Assembly: GCA_030533445.1 (NCBI GenBank)
Contig: CM060075.1
Span: 39,455,719-39,519,718 of the forward strand
Direction of reading: 5' to 3'
Length of the DNA: 64,000 nucleotides
Origin: Cyprinodon diabolis
Lineage: Eukaryota; Chordata; Actinopteri; Cyprinodontiformes; Cyprinodontidae
Shown: piece by piece, positions 35,046 to 45,554 of the stretch
How the letters are laid out: each line of letters starts with the position of its first letter
Numbering within the stretch: the stretch's first letter is position 1
The notes under the pieces: generated by a model
Databases searched by the model: none
What the model saw: only the letters and a program-made list of their open reading frames with translations
What the model was told of the DNA's origin: nothing
Position numbers and translations under genes: made by a program

Positions 35046-35570
35046 TTAATACTTTATTCTCACCAATAAATCTCTAAATAACCCAGCTCCATCTTATATC
35101 ACAGACCAGATTGTTCCCAGTAATATTAACAGAGCTTAGGTTGACTAGTGCACTCTAGAATTTCTTAAGTAGAATTGTAAGGACATTTTTTGGGTTATCA
35201 ATCGCCCCTCGTGTGAAATCAACTACCAGTTTTAGGCAGATTTTTCTTCAGACAACTTGTCTACTTTTAAGGCTAGGCTTAAAGCTTTCATTTTTAATAA
35301 AGCTTATTGTTACAGTAGAATGGCTCAGGTTTTTCTATGCCATATCTATAGTCATGCTGCTAGAGACTTAGACTGCTGGAGGACATAGGGACCACTTTAC
35401 ATCATTCTGATTTATTTTGTTTCTATTCTTCAACTTTTCATTAATTTTCCGCATCATATTAGCATAATCTGACCTCTAGCTCTGTTTGGCTGTGACACCA
35501 TCCTGGAGGAAGGCCTCAGCTGGTCTGCTACGAGAAAAAACTTCCATTATAAATGATAGAGTTAGACTTG
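35046..35570 (+). mobile_element. L2-like LINE 3' fragment, plus orientation
   Basis: Follows in plus orientation the C-terminal codons and 3' UTR of the LINE seen in minus orientation at 55276: CTTTTAAGGCTAGGCTTAAAGCTTTC, GACTGCTGGAGGACATAGGGACC, AGCTCTGTTTGGCTGTGACACCATCCTGGA. It is decayed and lacks the tail. Confidence 0.65.
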
Positions 35571-35999
35571 TTTTCCAATTTATTAGCCCTGTTTCTTTCC
35601 TAGATATGACAGCTTTGCAAATTGGAGATCAATAGAGAGTACATGTGTGGCAAAGTCCATTTTCATTTGCCTTTCCTTCTATGTATACATTGTAACTACT
35701 TAGCTTATTTGAGTTTTCATAGGTTTAGTCCACAGTGTTGACTGAAATATGTTTGACTTGATGTTAAATAGTTTTAATTATCATATTTTGAGTGAAACAT
35801 CTTGTGAATGTATTCCACGTCTGTGCAGAATGCACAGTTTGACCACGATTTGTGCCTGAAATACACATTAAATCGTTCTCCTAACACACAGCTAGCTGGG
35901 CATGTTTAGAGTTTTTGTGCCCCAAAACCCAGACTCCTTTCAAAATGACCTCTTGACCACCCTGCTGAACTCTATGGTGTCTGCCCAATTCCCTCATTT

Positions 36000-36302
36000 T
36001 CTCTACCAAACATTGTTCAGGTTGTTATAATTTTTTTTTTATCATTTTTTTTAAATCTGCTTAATCATCCTTCAAACCCACACCCTCTCATAAGCTACAC
36101 AAATTTTTCAAATCTTCTCAGTTGCGCAATCATGGCTAAGGGTTTACAGGCAGTGTTCAGTTTAAAGCGCTTCCTTGTTCCCGCCCCATCTAGTTTACAA
36201 GCATTATGATAGGTGGAACCATTGACACTCCCTGCACAAAATTGGTCAAATTCAGAATATATAATGCAGAGGGAAACACAGCAAGTTTCACCAAGAGCTA
36301 AA
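36000..36302 (+). promoter_or_regulatory. Duplicated 5' flank of TRIM copy 2
   Basis: The stretch GTTGCGCAATCATGGCTAAGG...TTCCTTGTTCC...CTAGTTTACAA...TGATAGGTGGAACCA recurs upstream of TRIM copy 3 (49200-49316) with about 80-85 percent similarity by eye. Conservation of non-coding flank next to both genes suggests a shared promoter or 5' UTR. No clear TATA box is visible; the CCAATT/TTTACAA motifs are not diagnostic. Confidence 0.45.
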
Positions 36303-37955
36303 ATGGAGCAGGGAGCAGTTCAATTAAATAAAGTTAACATTTCCTGTTCAATCTGTTTGGATCTACTGAAGAATCCAGTGACTATTCCCTGTGGACACAG
36401 CTACTGTATGAACTGCATTAAAGCCTCATGGGATACTAATAGTCAAAGGAGGATCTACAGCTGCCCTCAGTGCAGGAAGATCTTCACACGAAAGCCTGTG
36501 CTGAAAAAAAATATCATGTTAGCAGAGTTGGTGGAGGATCTGAAGAAGACAAGACTCCAAGCTGCTCCAGCTGATCACTGCTATGCTGGACCTGAAGATG
36601 TGGCCTGTGATGTCTGCACTGGGAGGAAAAGGAAAGCTGTTAAGTCCTGTTTATTCTGCCCTGCCTCATATTGTAGGGATCACCTCCAACCTCACTATGA
36701 TGCTCCACCATTAAAGAAGCACAAGCTGGTCAGTCCCTCTAAGAATCTCCAGGAGAACATCTGCTCCCATCATGATGAGGTGATGAAGATCTTCTGTCGT
36801 ACTGATCAGCAGTGTATCTGTTATCTCTGCACCATGGATGAACATAAAGGCCATGAAACAGTCCCAGCTGCAGCAGAAAGGACTGAGAAGCAGAAGGAGC
36901 TCCAGCAGAGACGACAACAAATCCAGCAGAGAATCCAGGACCAAGAGGAAGATGTAAAGCTGCTTAAACAGGAGGTGGAGGCCATCAATGGCTCTGCTGA
37001 TAAAGCAGAGGAGGACAATGAGAAGATCTACAATGAGCTGATCCGCCTCATCCAGAAAAGAAGATCTGATGTGAAGCAGCAGATCAGATCGCAGCAGGAA
37101 ACTGAAGTGAGTCGAGTTAAGAAGATTCAGGAGAAGCTGGAGCAGGAGATCACTGAGCTGAAGAGGAAAGATGCTGAGCTGGAGAAGCTCTCAATCACAG
37201 AGGATCACACCCAGTTTCTCCAGAACTACCCCTCACTGTCAGCACTCAGTGAGTCTACACACTCATCCAGCATCAGTTCATTGCCAATTAAAGATGCATC
37301 ACAGCTAAGTGATGAACTACGAGACATGCTGAGAAATGCATGGACAGGTATATTGCTGTCAGACACCAAAGTAGATGTTTTACTCTTGAAATCAGAACCA
37401 AAAACCGGGATGGAATTATTAACCTATTCAAAGAAAATCCAACTGGATCCAAACACAGCAAACAGGTATATCTTGCTATCTAAGAAGAACAGAAAAGTAA
37501 CATTAATGGAGCAGCTACAGTTTTATCCTGATCATCCAGACAGATTTATTAGATGGTGGCAAGTACTGAGTAGAAACAGTCTGACTGGACGTTGTTACTG
37601 GGAGGTGGACTGGATCGGGGAAACTGTTTATGTTGCAGTTGCATACAAGAACATCAGCAGAAAAGGAACATCCCAGGATTGTGTTTTTGGATTCAACAAC
37701 AACTCGTGGGCTTTACAATGTGAGGAAGGATCCTACACCTTTTGGCACAACAGTGTTAAAACTCCAGTATCAGGTCCAGTTTCCTCCAGAATAGGAGTGT
37801 ATCTGGATGACAAAGCAGGTATTCTGTCTTTCTACAGCATCTCTGGAACCATGACTCTCCTCCATAGAGTCCAGACCACATTCACTCAGCCTCTATATGC
37901 TGGGATTTGGCTTTCTGATGATGGAGACTCTGCTGAGTTTGTTAAACTAAAATAG
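36303..37955 (+). CDS. TRIM copy 2, intact finTRIM/TRIM16-like E3 ligase
   Basis: A single-exon frame of 550 codons from ATG 36303 ([10 protein letters not shown]). The frame is open 30 codons further up to 36213, but the alignment with copy 3 supports 36303. Domains: C3HC4 RING (about 15-57, with CSIC...CGHSYC..C...CPQC), B-box 1 (102-133), B-box 2 (154-187, CSHHDEVMKIFC...CYLCTMDEHKGH), coiled coil (about 190-300), and PRY/SPRY (about 360-550) with LDPNTANRYILL and the WEVDW and GVYLDDKAG motifs. The domain order is that of class IV TRIM proteins, which act as ubiquitin ligases; fish relatives (finTRIM, TRIM16-like, TRIM25-like names) are often linked to antiviral defence, which is inference here. 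All ligands are present. It is the best candidate for a functional gene of the array. Confidence 0.9.
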   Translation: MEQGAVQLNKVNISCSICLDLLKNPVTIPCGHSYCMNCIKASWDTNSQRRIYSCPQCRKIFTRKPVLKKNIMLAELVEDLKKTRLQAAPADHCYAGPEDVACDVCTGRKRKAVKSCLFCPASYCRDHLQPHYDAPPLKKHKLVSPSKNLQENICSHHDEVMKIFCRTDQQCICYLCTMDEHKGHETVPAAAERTEKQKELQQRRQQIQQRIQDQEEDVKLLKQEVEAINGSADKAEEDNEKIYNELIRLIQKRRSDVKQQIRSQQETEVSRVKKIQEKLEQEITELKRKDAELEKLSITEDHTQFLQNYPSLSALSESTHSSSISSLPIKDASQLSDELRDMLRNAWTGILLSDTKVDVLLLKSEPKTGMELLTYSKKIQLDPNTANRYILLSKKNRKVTLMEQLQFYPDHPDRFIRWWQVLSRNSLTGRCYWEVDWIGETVYVAVAYKNISRKGTSQDCVFGFNNNSWALQCEEGSYTFWHNSVKTPVSGPVSSRIGVYLDDKAGILSFYSISGTMTLLHRVQTTFTQPLYAGIWLSDDGDSAEFVKLK

Positions 37956-39209
37956 ATTGATCCGAAGTCCAGTGGACTGGGTTCCAGTTCTGACAGACCA
38001 AAAACTGGCATTCAGCAATTTCACCAAATTGTTTAAAATTTGAATTCCTACTGAGGAATTGAAAGGCTGGATCCAGGAGAGACCCTTACAGACCAGATTA
38101 AGGATGATCTGATCTGCTGTGTGATGAGTTCTGCAGTATAAATTCATGTTTTTTTTTTACATTAATTAAACCATTTAAAGTCTGCAGCCATGTTTGTTTA
38201 TTATTGTTTTTTAATATGTGAATGTAATTCCAATAAAAACTCTAAACTTTAATTAAACTTTAGCTAACATTATTTAGAGCCTAAGGTGTTTTAAATGTAT
38301 TTTCATGTCATCATCTGTTTTAATTATTACATTTAATCATACATTTTTTATGTAAGGTGGTTGAAATGGTACAAATTTCATAAATGCAATGTTTACTTCT
38401 CCATATTTATTAAGCTGAATCTGCTTTGTTAGACCAAATATAATTATGAGCAACAATGTGTTTTTCAGATCAAGTCACTTAACAGTCAGATTTAGTTGTT
38501 TTTTTTTGTAACATGAATAAAAAATAAATATGTTGTTCTCTGTTTGCTCTCAAAGTCATCAATTTTATTCTTGGGATGAAACAAGGTTAACAACTTCTGC
38601 CCTTTTTTAATTGGATGCATTCGTCCTGTATGTTATTGTCCTTGAAATATTTAATGTCTGAAGAACTTTTTGTGATAAGGTCGGAGGAAACATGATATGA
38701 TGCCCAAAATATCATTAATGAGGAGGCTAAATATTACTTCATAATTACAAGTTCAATCATCTGTTAAAAACAAAATCTAAAGATGCCTTTTATCTGCTCA
38801 CCAAATTCCTTAAAGGTATAGAGGACGATCTTTTATTTCTGGGTGGATCATCTAAATAAGTGGTCCTCCTAAATGTCAATCATTCTGGTGATTTGTTTAC
38901 ATAAGGCTGTCCTAAGTGCTAAACCTGTTAGCTATCTTTTTCTGCGCATACGCACTTTCAGGCATATATTTGTGGTAAGCTATTGTTTCAGCCAGTCATT
39001 AAAGCTTATCTTTCTCACGGCGGTTCTTTAAAAATGGCCGGGGGTAAGAGGAAAAAGTGTCTACGAAGTGCAGAAGAAAAGAAAGGTCTAGGAAGAGTCA
39101 GATATATCCCGGAATGCTTTGCGCGGAGAGCCCTCCTGGCAAAGCATTATGGGATTTGCTGTCACAGCAGGCCGCTATCGCCATAGGTGTTACAAATCGA
39201 CAGTGACAG
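37956..39209. other. TRIM copy 2 3' flank and spacer
   Basis: The first 30 bases resemble the 3' flank of copy 1. Possible polyadenylation signals: ATTAAA near 38165 and AATAAAA near 38233. Beyond this no gene was seen. At 38930-39180 a GC-richer patch contains ATGGCCGGGGGTAAGAG and an inverted pair of ATGCTTTGC motifs; its 67-codon frame is not recognisable. Confidence 0.4.
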
Positions 39210-39549
39210 TGTCAACTAATAACAAAGATGACTTTGGTCCAGGTTTGGTCAACAGGCAGAGTTCAGCAGGAGTTCGATGACAGGTCAGGCAAACAGATCA
39301 GAACAGGGATAGGCAGTCTTAGAGGTCCAAAGACAGAACGGGTCAGGATCAGGCAATTAGTAACACTAAGGTATGCTAGAAAACTCTCTCCACTTGCTCA
39401 AGAATAGTTTGGCCCTGATGACTGGAACCAGGCCGGTTAAATAAAGACTGGAGTAGGTGAATCAGATGAATGGTAATGAGAAACTGGGCGGACCTAGGCA
39501 GGTGAACAGAATGAACAATCAAGCCAGTCATCAGCTCCAAGATCATGAC
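39210..39549 (-). mobile_element. LTR-like fragment, minus orientation
   Basis: Read on the minus strand it starts TGTCATGATCTTGGAGCTG and continues as a C/T-rich sequence typical of the U3 of fish LTR elements (CACCTGCCTAGGTCCGCC). The other end and target duplication could not be fixed, so it may be truncated. Non-coding. Confidence 0.4.
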
Positions 39550-39574
39550 ACTGTATCACAAATTCCAACATTGC

Positions 39575-40530
39575 ACAGTCTGAGAACTGTGTTTGTCACC
39601 TGAAGATGAAGATAGTGATGGCAAGGAGGGTAAAAGTTTCAGGATCCAAGAGTAACACATTTTACATGGCAGTTAGGACCGAATAAAACATGGCAAGAGG
39701 ACCCCAGCACCACCAGTCTCTCCTAAGTAAAAAGCAGAGAAAGAAAGTGGCCTGCAGCTTCACCAACAGCTCTATAAAAAATCCACTCCCATTACTCTTG
39801 ATGTGTGCATGTATTTGTGTGTTACTCTACACACACAATCGTTGTGTGTAAAGATGTGTGAATAAAAGCAGCTTTAAAGTGTGGCTATATTCAGAGGTTG
39901 TCAGATTCCATTGCTTGCTCATTAAATTAAGGTCCTTTTTCTAAATATATCATAAATATTGTTGTTGGACTCTGTATCGTTTGTAAATTTTTAGTAGGAG
40001 GATTGAAGTTATATTATTTTGGATATATTTATGGGATGTCTTTTATTAGTTAATTCTGATTGTTTAGCAAGTGTTTCTGTGCTTCGCCAGCTGGGGTCAG
40101 TATCAGCTGTAGCTTTCAGGGAAATATGGCATTATCTGATCTGATGAGGCCTGTCTCAAAGTTAAGAGTCCATGAGTGCTCTGTAGAGAGTAACGTTGGA
40201 CATCCTCTATTATATTTCCAGTTCTATCAGCTATAGAGTTCTAAACTCAGCCTGGTTCTGAATTGATTTGGCCATAAAGATGTGAATAAAAACATAGATA
40301 AAGTTGTAAAAAGTTAAACAAAAAGGGAGAAAGGCTTCTGAGCTAAGGAAAAGTAAAACATCTTATCTGGTTTACTGCTCTCTTCTTGATAACATCTCTT
40401 TTTTACATACTTTAATTTCCCGTCTACTAAACCAAAGGAGATGGGTGTGACAAATGACTGCATTTATTCTAAATTATAGACTTTATAGTAGTTTCTCTTC
40501 TGAGTAAACTAAACTCATGGGTGCCATTAT
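39575..40530 (+). repeat. Segmental duplication, copy B
   Basis: Partner of 33715-34727 (anchors listed there). It differs by substitutions and small indels, for example an extra ACACACAAT stretch near 39832. In this copy the RING relic that follows copy A is missing, and LINE sequence starts directly. Confidence 0.75.
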
Positions 40531-40544
40531 GGAGAGGGTTATTG

Positions 40545-40870
40545 CTCAACTTTCAAGGCTAGGAATAAACCCTTCCTCTTGTTAGTTTATAGTTAGAATG
40601 GTTAAGATTTTCCTTATATTTCTCTATACAGTAGTTATGCCTCTATAGGCTTAGGCTGCTGGAGGACATAGGAACCACTTTTCATTATTCTGCTTTATTC
40701 TAAGTCTATTCTCTAACTCTGAATTACTTTTTAGTTCAAACTTTCATTCTAAACTCTCCTTTTTTTGTCATAGTAGCTTCATCTGGCCTGGTGCCCTTTT
40801 TATCTGTGACTCCATCTTGAATCAAAATAACAGCTAGGCTTCTGCAATCAACAAACATTAAAGTTAAGAG
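40545..40870 (+). mobile_element. L2-like LINE 3' fragment, plus orientation
   Basis: Matches the fragment at 35270-35530: AACTTTCAAGGCTAGG, TAGGCTGCTGGAGGACATAGGAACC, TAGCTTCATCTGGCCTGG. Heavily decayed, non-coding. It occupies the same position relative to the duplicated block as the fragment after copy A. Confidence 0.55.
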
Positions 40871-41604
40871 TTGGGTCTGTTTTCCAATTTCCACTCATCT
40901 AATCCACCTGCTCCTGCTTCTTTACATATGGCTCAGTCCCAGCTATCAGGGCCAGATTATTCTGCCTCACAACCACTGAGCTTGCCTGTTCCCATCTGAA
41001 TGTTTCCGCCTGAACTCTCTGTGGACTCCTGGATTCCTGAACCAGCCTGTTCTCAGTGGTATCCCTGACTGGGCTTTGGACTCCTGTTAACCCTCTAGGA
41101 CTGCAGCATCGGGGACATTCTGGGCGGTGCTCGCAACATCTAGTTGGCAGCCCTCCAGCTGAAGCCTACAGCATTCAATGGAGATGGACGGAACTGACTA
41201 ACCAGGTAAGTAATTCACAAGGATAATCACCCACCATCAGTTTATCATGGTCCAACCAGAGTTTCCATTGATGGGCGTCTGCTTGTCTTCTTAGATCCCC
41301 TGTCAACCTTGGCAGATGGCCTTTCACACCAAGCTGGTTCTGGATTGATTTGGCCCATTGAACTGACTCTAACCATCCTTAATGGAGATTGGTGTGTCAT
41401 TTTGTGTACAGGTTTTTGGATGACCCAAATGTAGAGACGAAAGCTGAGGTGGCTTTCTTGTAGTTTAATGTGATCCAAACAAAACACAGAAACAGAAACA
41501 CCAAAAACCAGGAGACACCAGGGAAAACACACATGAGGAAATAAGAAACAACGAGGAACCAGCCAACAGTGACTGAAGAGGAGGGGGAGTAAATACGTCA
41601 ACCT

Positions 41605-42335
41605 TTCCAAGATGGCGCTGTGCATGCAGCAGCCTGTTACGTCGGCTCTGTGTTCTCCTCCCCTGCTTTCTTTATTTTACATTGTTTTTTTGATTGTTTT
41701 CTACTAGTGAATGCCCTATCTGATATTCTGAAAGTATGTGCATAGAGGAAGCCACCTTCTGGGTCTATGGTGCTGAGCTTTCTCCTACTTTCAGCACTTT
41801 TTGATGAAGCAATGGAAGATCCTTTAGTCTGCGACTCCAAACCCATTGTTCACACACGGGAGCAGCTAATAGGACTACGTGCTGCTCCACAACATGCTGC
41901 GGGACTGCAGAAATAAGGAGAAAACGGAGGGGTGCAGAGTTGCTAGGATGAAGCAGAGGAAAATACATTTCCCATTGGCTATCATTGGAAACGTAAGATC
42001 GCCGCGCAACAAGACTGAGGAGATAGCAGCTTTAACCCGCTTCCAAGGGAGATACAGAAAACAAAGTATCATGTGCTTCACTAAGACGTGGTTAGATGGA
42101 CTTAAAGTGGACAAAGTGGTTTCCCTGGACGGCATTAAATGTATCTGTGCAGACAGGACTTCAGTGGAGAGTGGAAAAAAGCACTTCACATGTTAAACAA
42201 GGGACAACAATACCCTGCACCTTTTTTATGCAAACGTTAAAGACGCCTAAACACCCCCTCTCCCCACTAGGACGCTCGGATCATAGCCTTGTCTTCCTGA
42301 CTGGGGTAATGCACAGATTGGGAGCAGGTGTGGAC
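41605..42335 (+). pseudogene. Non-LTR retrotransposon endonuclease fragment
   Basis: Starts with AAGATGGCGCTGTGC, a typical 5' UTR start of fish non-LTR elements. The frame 41879-42196 then keeps IIGNVRSPRNKTEEIAALTRFQ and CFTKTWLDG, the N-terminus of an APE-type endonuclease; after a frame change TPKHPLSPLGRSDHSLVFLT (about 42240-42300) carries the conserved SDH motif. The middle of the domain is deleted. It is 3'-truncated just before the LTR that starts at 42341. Confidence 0.65.
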
Positions 42336-42830
42336 AGAATTGTCATGATTTTATCTAAAGCTCGGACCCACATGCAGTGAAGCCAAACAGAGAGACACAG
42401 AGTAAAAGTTTGAACAGGTTTTATTGAAAGGTATTTAGAGTTCGGTGCAGAGTTCCTCCGAACTCAGCACGGCCGGAAAATTGAAAGATGAGGGGAAGAC
42501 AGACTGTTAGGTTCAGGCTCAATGGGGAATTTGAGTTGTTTATCTTGAAGGAGAGGATTAGTTGCAACTCACGTTTCCTGAGAAGAGGAGACACGTAGAC
42601 ACCAGTCTGTGTGTTGGTCTTCCAGGGTTTGTTTGATTCGGTGGAGGGTGGAACAGGGTTTACCCAGGACTCGGACGGAGTGGAATGATGCAGCCGCTGG
42701 TTGCAACTCAGTTTTCCTGTGGTACTTGAATGGGTCATAGTGAAGTTGATTTCCTTACTCAGAGAGTGATCTCAGCGTGCCCAAAGGGGCTGGATCTAAA
42801 CCTCCTCTTTGGTATCCGTCGCTCAGTGTA

Positions 42831-44421
42831 CAGGTGCTGGTCATAAAATTAGAATATCATGAAAAAGTAGATTGATTTCAGTAATTCCATTTAAAAAGTG
42901 AAACTTGTATATTATATTCATACATTACATACAAACTCATATATTTCAGATGTTTATTTTGTTTAATTTTGATGATTACAAATGACAACAAATGAAAATC
43001 TCAAATTCATCATATCAGAAAATTAGAATATTACTGAAGACCAATAAAAACAAAGGATTTATAGAAATGTTGGCCAACTGAAAAGTATGAACATGAAAAG
43101 TATGAGCATGTACAGCACTCAGTATTTAGTTGGGCCTCCTTTGGCCTGTATTACTGCAGCAATGCGGCGTGGCATGGAGTCGATCAGTCTGTGGCACTGC
43201 TCAGGTGTTATGATAGCCCAGGTTGCTCTAATAGTGGCTTTTAGCTCTTCTGAATTGTTGGGTCTGGTGTATTGAATCTTCTTCTTCACAATACCCCATA
43301 GATTTTCTATGGGGTTAAGGTCAGGAGAGTTTGCTGGCCAATTAAGAACAGGGATACCATGGTCCTTCAACCAGGTACTGGTAGCTTTGGCACTGTGTGC
43401 AGGTGCCAAGTCCTGTTGGAAAATGAAATCTGCATCTCCAAAAAGTTGGTCAGCTGCAGGAAGCATGAAGTGCTCTAAAACTTCCTGGTATGTGGCTGCG
43501 TTGACCCTGGACCTCAGAAAACACAATGGACCAACACCAGCAGATGACATGGCACCCCAAACCATCACTGACTGTGGAAACTTTACACTGGACTTCAAGC
43601 AACGTGGATGAAGTGCCTCTCTTCTTTTCCTCCAGACTCTGGGACCTTGATTTCCAAAGGAAATGCAAAATTTACTTTCATCAGAGAACATGACTTTGGA
43701 CCACTCACCAGCAGCCCAGGCAAGACGCTTCTGACGCTGTCTGTGGTTCAAGAGTGGCTTGACACAAGGAATGCGACAGCAGAAACCCATGTCTTTCATA
43801 CGTCTGTGTGTGGTGGTTCTTGAAGCACTCACTCCAGCTGCAGTCCACTCTTTGTGAATCTCCCCCACATTTTTGAATGGGTTTTGTTTCACAATCCTCT
43901 CCAGGGTGCGGTTATCTCTCTTGCTTGTACACTTTTTTCGACCACATCTTTTCCTTCCCTTCGCCTCTCTATTAATGTGCTTGGACACTGAGCTCTGTGA
44001 ACAGCCAGCCTCTTTAGCGATGACCTTTTGTGTCTTGCCCTCCTTGTGCAAGGTGTCGATGGTCGTCTTTTGGACAACTGTCAAGTCAGCAGTCTTCCCC
44101 ATGATTGTGTAGCCTATAGAACTAGACTGAAAGACCATTTAAAGGCTTTTGCAGGTGGTTTGAGTTAATTAGCTGATTAGAGTGTGGCACCAGGGGCCAT
44201 CAATTTTGAACCTTTTCACAATATTCTAATTTTCTGATATGATGAATTTGAGATTTTCATTTGTTGTCATTTGTAATCATCAAAATTAAACAAAATAAAC
44301 ATCTGAAATATATGAGTTTGTATGTAATGTATGAATATAATATACAAGTTTCACTTTTTAAATGGAATTACTGAAATCAATCTACTTTTTCATGATATTC
44401 TAATTTTATGACCAGCACCTG
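42831..44421 (-). mobile_element. Tc1 element copy X (IR/DR type, 202-bp TIRs)
   Basis: A 1591-bp element flanked by TA (42829-42830 and 44422-44423). Terminal inverted repeats of 202 bp run 42831-43032 and 44220-44421, starting CAGGTGCTGGTCATAAAATT. Each TIR holds two copies of AAAATTAGAATAT, at the outer and inner ends (left: 42845 and 43019), the IR/DR layout known from Sleeping Beauty-like fish elements. It is nearly identical to the copy at 49317-50928, which is exactly 21 bp longer. Confidence 0.95.
43119..44102 (-). CDS. Tc1 transposase, DD34E, 7-codon internal deletion
   Basis: 327 residues from ATG 44102 (MGKTADLTVVQ), open to the end. Paired-like helix-turn-helix with IAKEAGCSQSSVSKHI, GRKK linker, and catalytic D (MFSDESKF), D (FQQDLAP), E (NPIENLWG) with 34 residues between the last two. 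Compared with the second copy it lacks seven residues, KEKQDWT, between RLAWA and AGEWS, just before the first catalytic Asp; the deletion is in frame. The lost segment lies in the conserved W-T-x-x-W region, so activity is doubtful. Confidence 0.9.
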   Translation of the reverse strand: MGKTADLTVVQKTTIDTLHKEGKTQKVIAKEAGCSQSSVSKHINREAKGRKRCGRKKCTSKRDNRTLERIVKQNPFKNVGEIHKEWTAAGVSASRTTTHRRMKDMGFCCRIPCVKPLLNHRQRQKRLAWAAGEWSKVMFSDESKFCISFGNQGPRVWRKRREALHPRCLKSSVKFPQSVMVWGAMSSAGVGPLCFLRSRVNAATYQEVLEHFMLPAADQLFGDADFIFQQDLAPAHSAKATSTWLKDHGIPVLNWPANSPDLNPIENLWGIVKKKIQYTRPNNSEELKATIRATWAIITPEQCHRLIDSMPRRIAAVIQAKGGPTKY

Positions 44422-44825
44422 TAAGGCTCAGTTGATCCCACTTGGGAGAAGGGGGTCCGAAAAGGTTCAGTTTGCAGGAAGGGCTTCCTGCCGAAAGGCA
44501 AAAAACAAAGTTGAGACTCAGGGAGAAACAAGCGCTCAGTTAAATTCAATGTGATCTCAGCTTGGTTAGAGAACAAAACTCAAAAACGCAAAACTCAGAT
44601 TAGACTCAGCATAAACAAGGCTTGGCTAGCTGTACCCCAAACTGGCAAACACTCTGGCGTCGAAATAGTGACAACCAGCAGCTTAAGAGCAGTCCGGCGA
44701 TGAGGCAACAGCTTGCAGGTGTGTAAGGAGGCGAACCGGAGCCAGGCGCCTCCTGGTGGTGGAAGGGAGAAACACAAAAGACAAGACAAACAGACGAACA
44801 CAAAAACTGGGATCCTGACAAGAAT

Positions 44826-45079
44826 AATCTAGAAGGTAGCTATGGGAAGGAGACTGACAAAAGAGGGCAAGAGAGGGTAAACAAGAAGTACATAGAACTC
44901 AAATACTTGAAAACACAGTAAAATGGAAATGAAAACTTAAACAGAACCAAAAAGTGCAAAACCATGAAAGTATTGTATAATTCAGACCTCATTTCAACTT
45001 CTCTATCAACTGATATAATCTCACATTAGTATTGTTACTGAAGGGCTATATAGTTCAGTTTCATCAAGATAAAAAAATC
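44826..45079. other. Spacer, no feature seen
   Basis: AT-rich non-coding sequence between the solo LTR and the RING relic. Confidence 0.4.
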
Positions 45080-45125
45080 TGTTCCATCTATCAAAATATC
45101 TGTTACTATTCCATGTGGGATAGAG
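45080..45125 (+). pseudogene. Second TRIM RING relic
   Basis: CTGTTCCATCTATCAAAATATCTGTTACTATTCCATGTGGGA (starting about 45080) aligns with the RING start of the intact copies, where CTGTTCCATCTGTTTGGATC and GTGACTATTCCCTGTGGACA surround the first zinc ligands; about 12 bases are missing in the middle. LINE fragments follow at once, as after the first relic at 34728. Confidence 0.55.
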
Positions 45126-45540
45126 AGCTTATTCAATAGAATCAAAAATCCTCTATCGCTCTAAATAAACAAGCTCCACCTTATATTAGAATTTGGAATC
45201 TTCCTGATAATATTAACAGAGCACTTCACTCTTAGTGGGCTACTGCAGTCAACAGCCATCAACGATTATAGAGCTGGACCTGTTTCCCTCCTAGACACAG
45301 CTATGGGCTCAGCTTTTACTGTGACTAAATGTTTGTGCTCCTTTTGTGCATTTGGTTCTGTGTCCTTGAACCTCCATGTAGCCTCGACAGACAGCTGCTC
45401 ACACCGAGTCTGGTTCTGCAGGATGTTTCTTCATGTTAAAAAGTATTGCTTTCCTCTCCATTTTTGCAGCATGCATGCTTGGTGTGAGGGATTGCTGTAG
45501 TCAATGACAGAATCTACTGTCGCTACTGGGGTGGGCTGGG
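45126..45540 (+). mobile_element. Decayed L2-like LINE fragments
   Basis: CTAAATAAACAAGCTCCACCTTATAT and TAATATTAACAGAGCAC parallel 35090-35140 after the first relic; further on GCATGCTTGGTGTGAGGGATTGC is the 3' UTR phrase of the same LINE. Pieces are out of their normal order, so deletions occurred. Confidence 0.55.
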
Positions 45541-45554
45541 GTAGAATTTCAGCT

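Larger units (their letters stand above)
42341..44820 (-). mobile_element. Solo LTR (about 887 bp) carrying a nested Tc1
   Basis: Read on the minus strand, the outer element starts TGTCAGGATCCCAG (at 44820) and ends AATCATGACA (at 42341). It is flanked by a perfect 5-bp duplication AGAAT (42336-42340 and 44821-44825). An antisense polyadenylation signal (plus TTTTATTGAAAGG near 42419) fits the LTR. Removing the Tc1 at 42831-44421 with one TA leaves about 887 bp, with no retroviral or retrotransposon genes. It is a solo LTR made by recombination, later hit by the Tc1. Confidence 0.8.

Noticed and set aside
36213..36302. Upstream ATG for TRIM copy 2 (580 codons)
   Set aside because: The extra 30 residues have no counterpart with a RING-TRIM N-terminus and correspond to the non-coding leader of copy 3.
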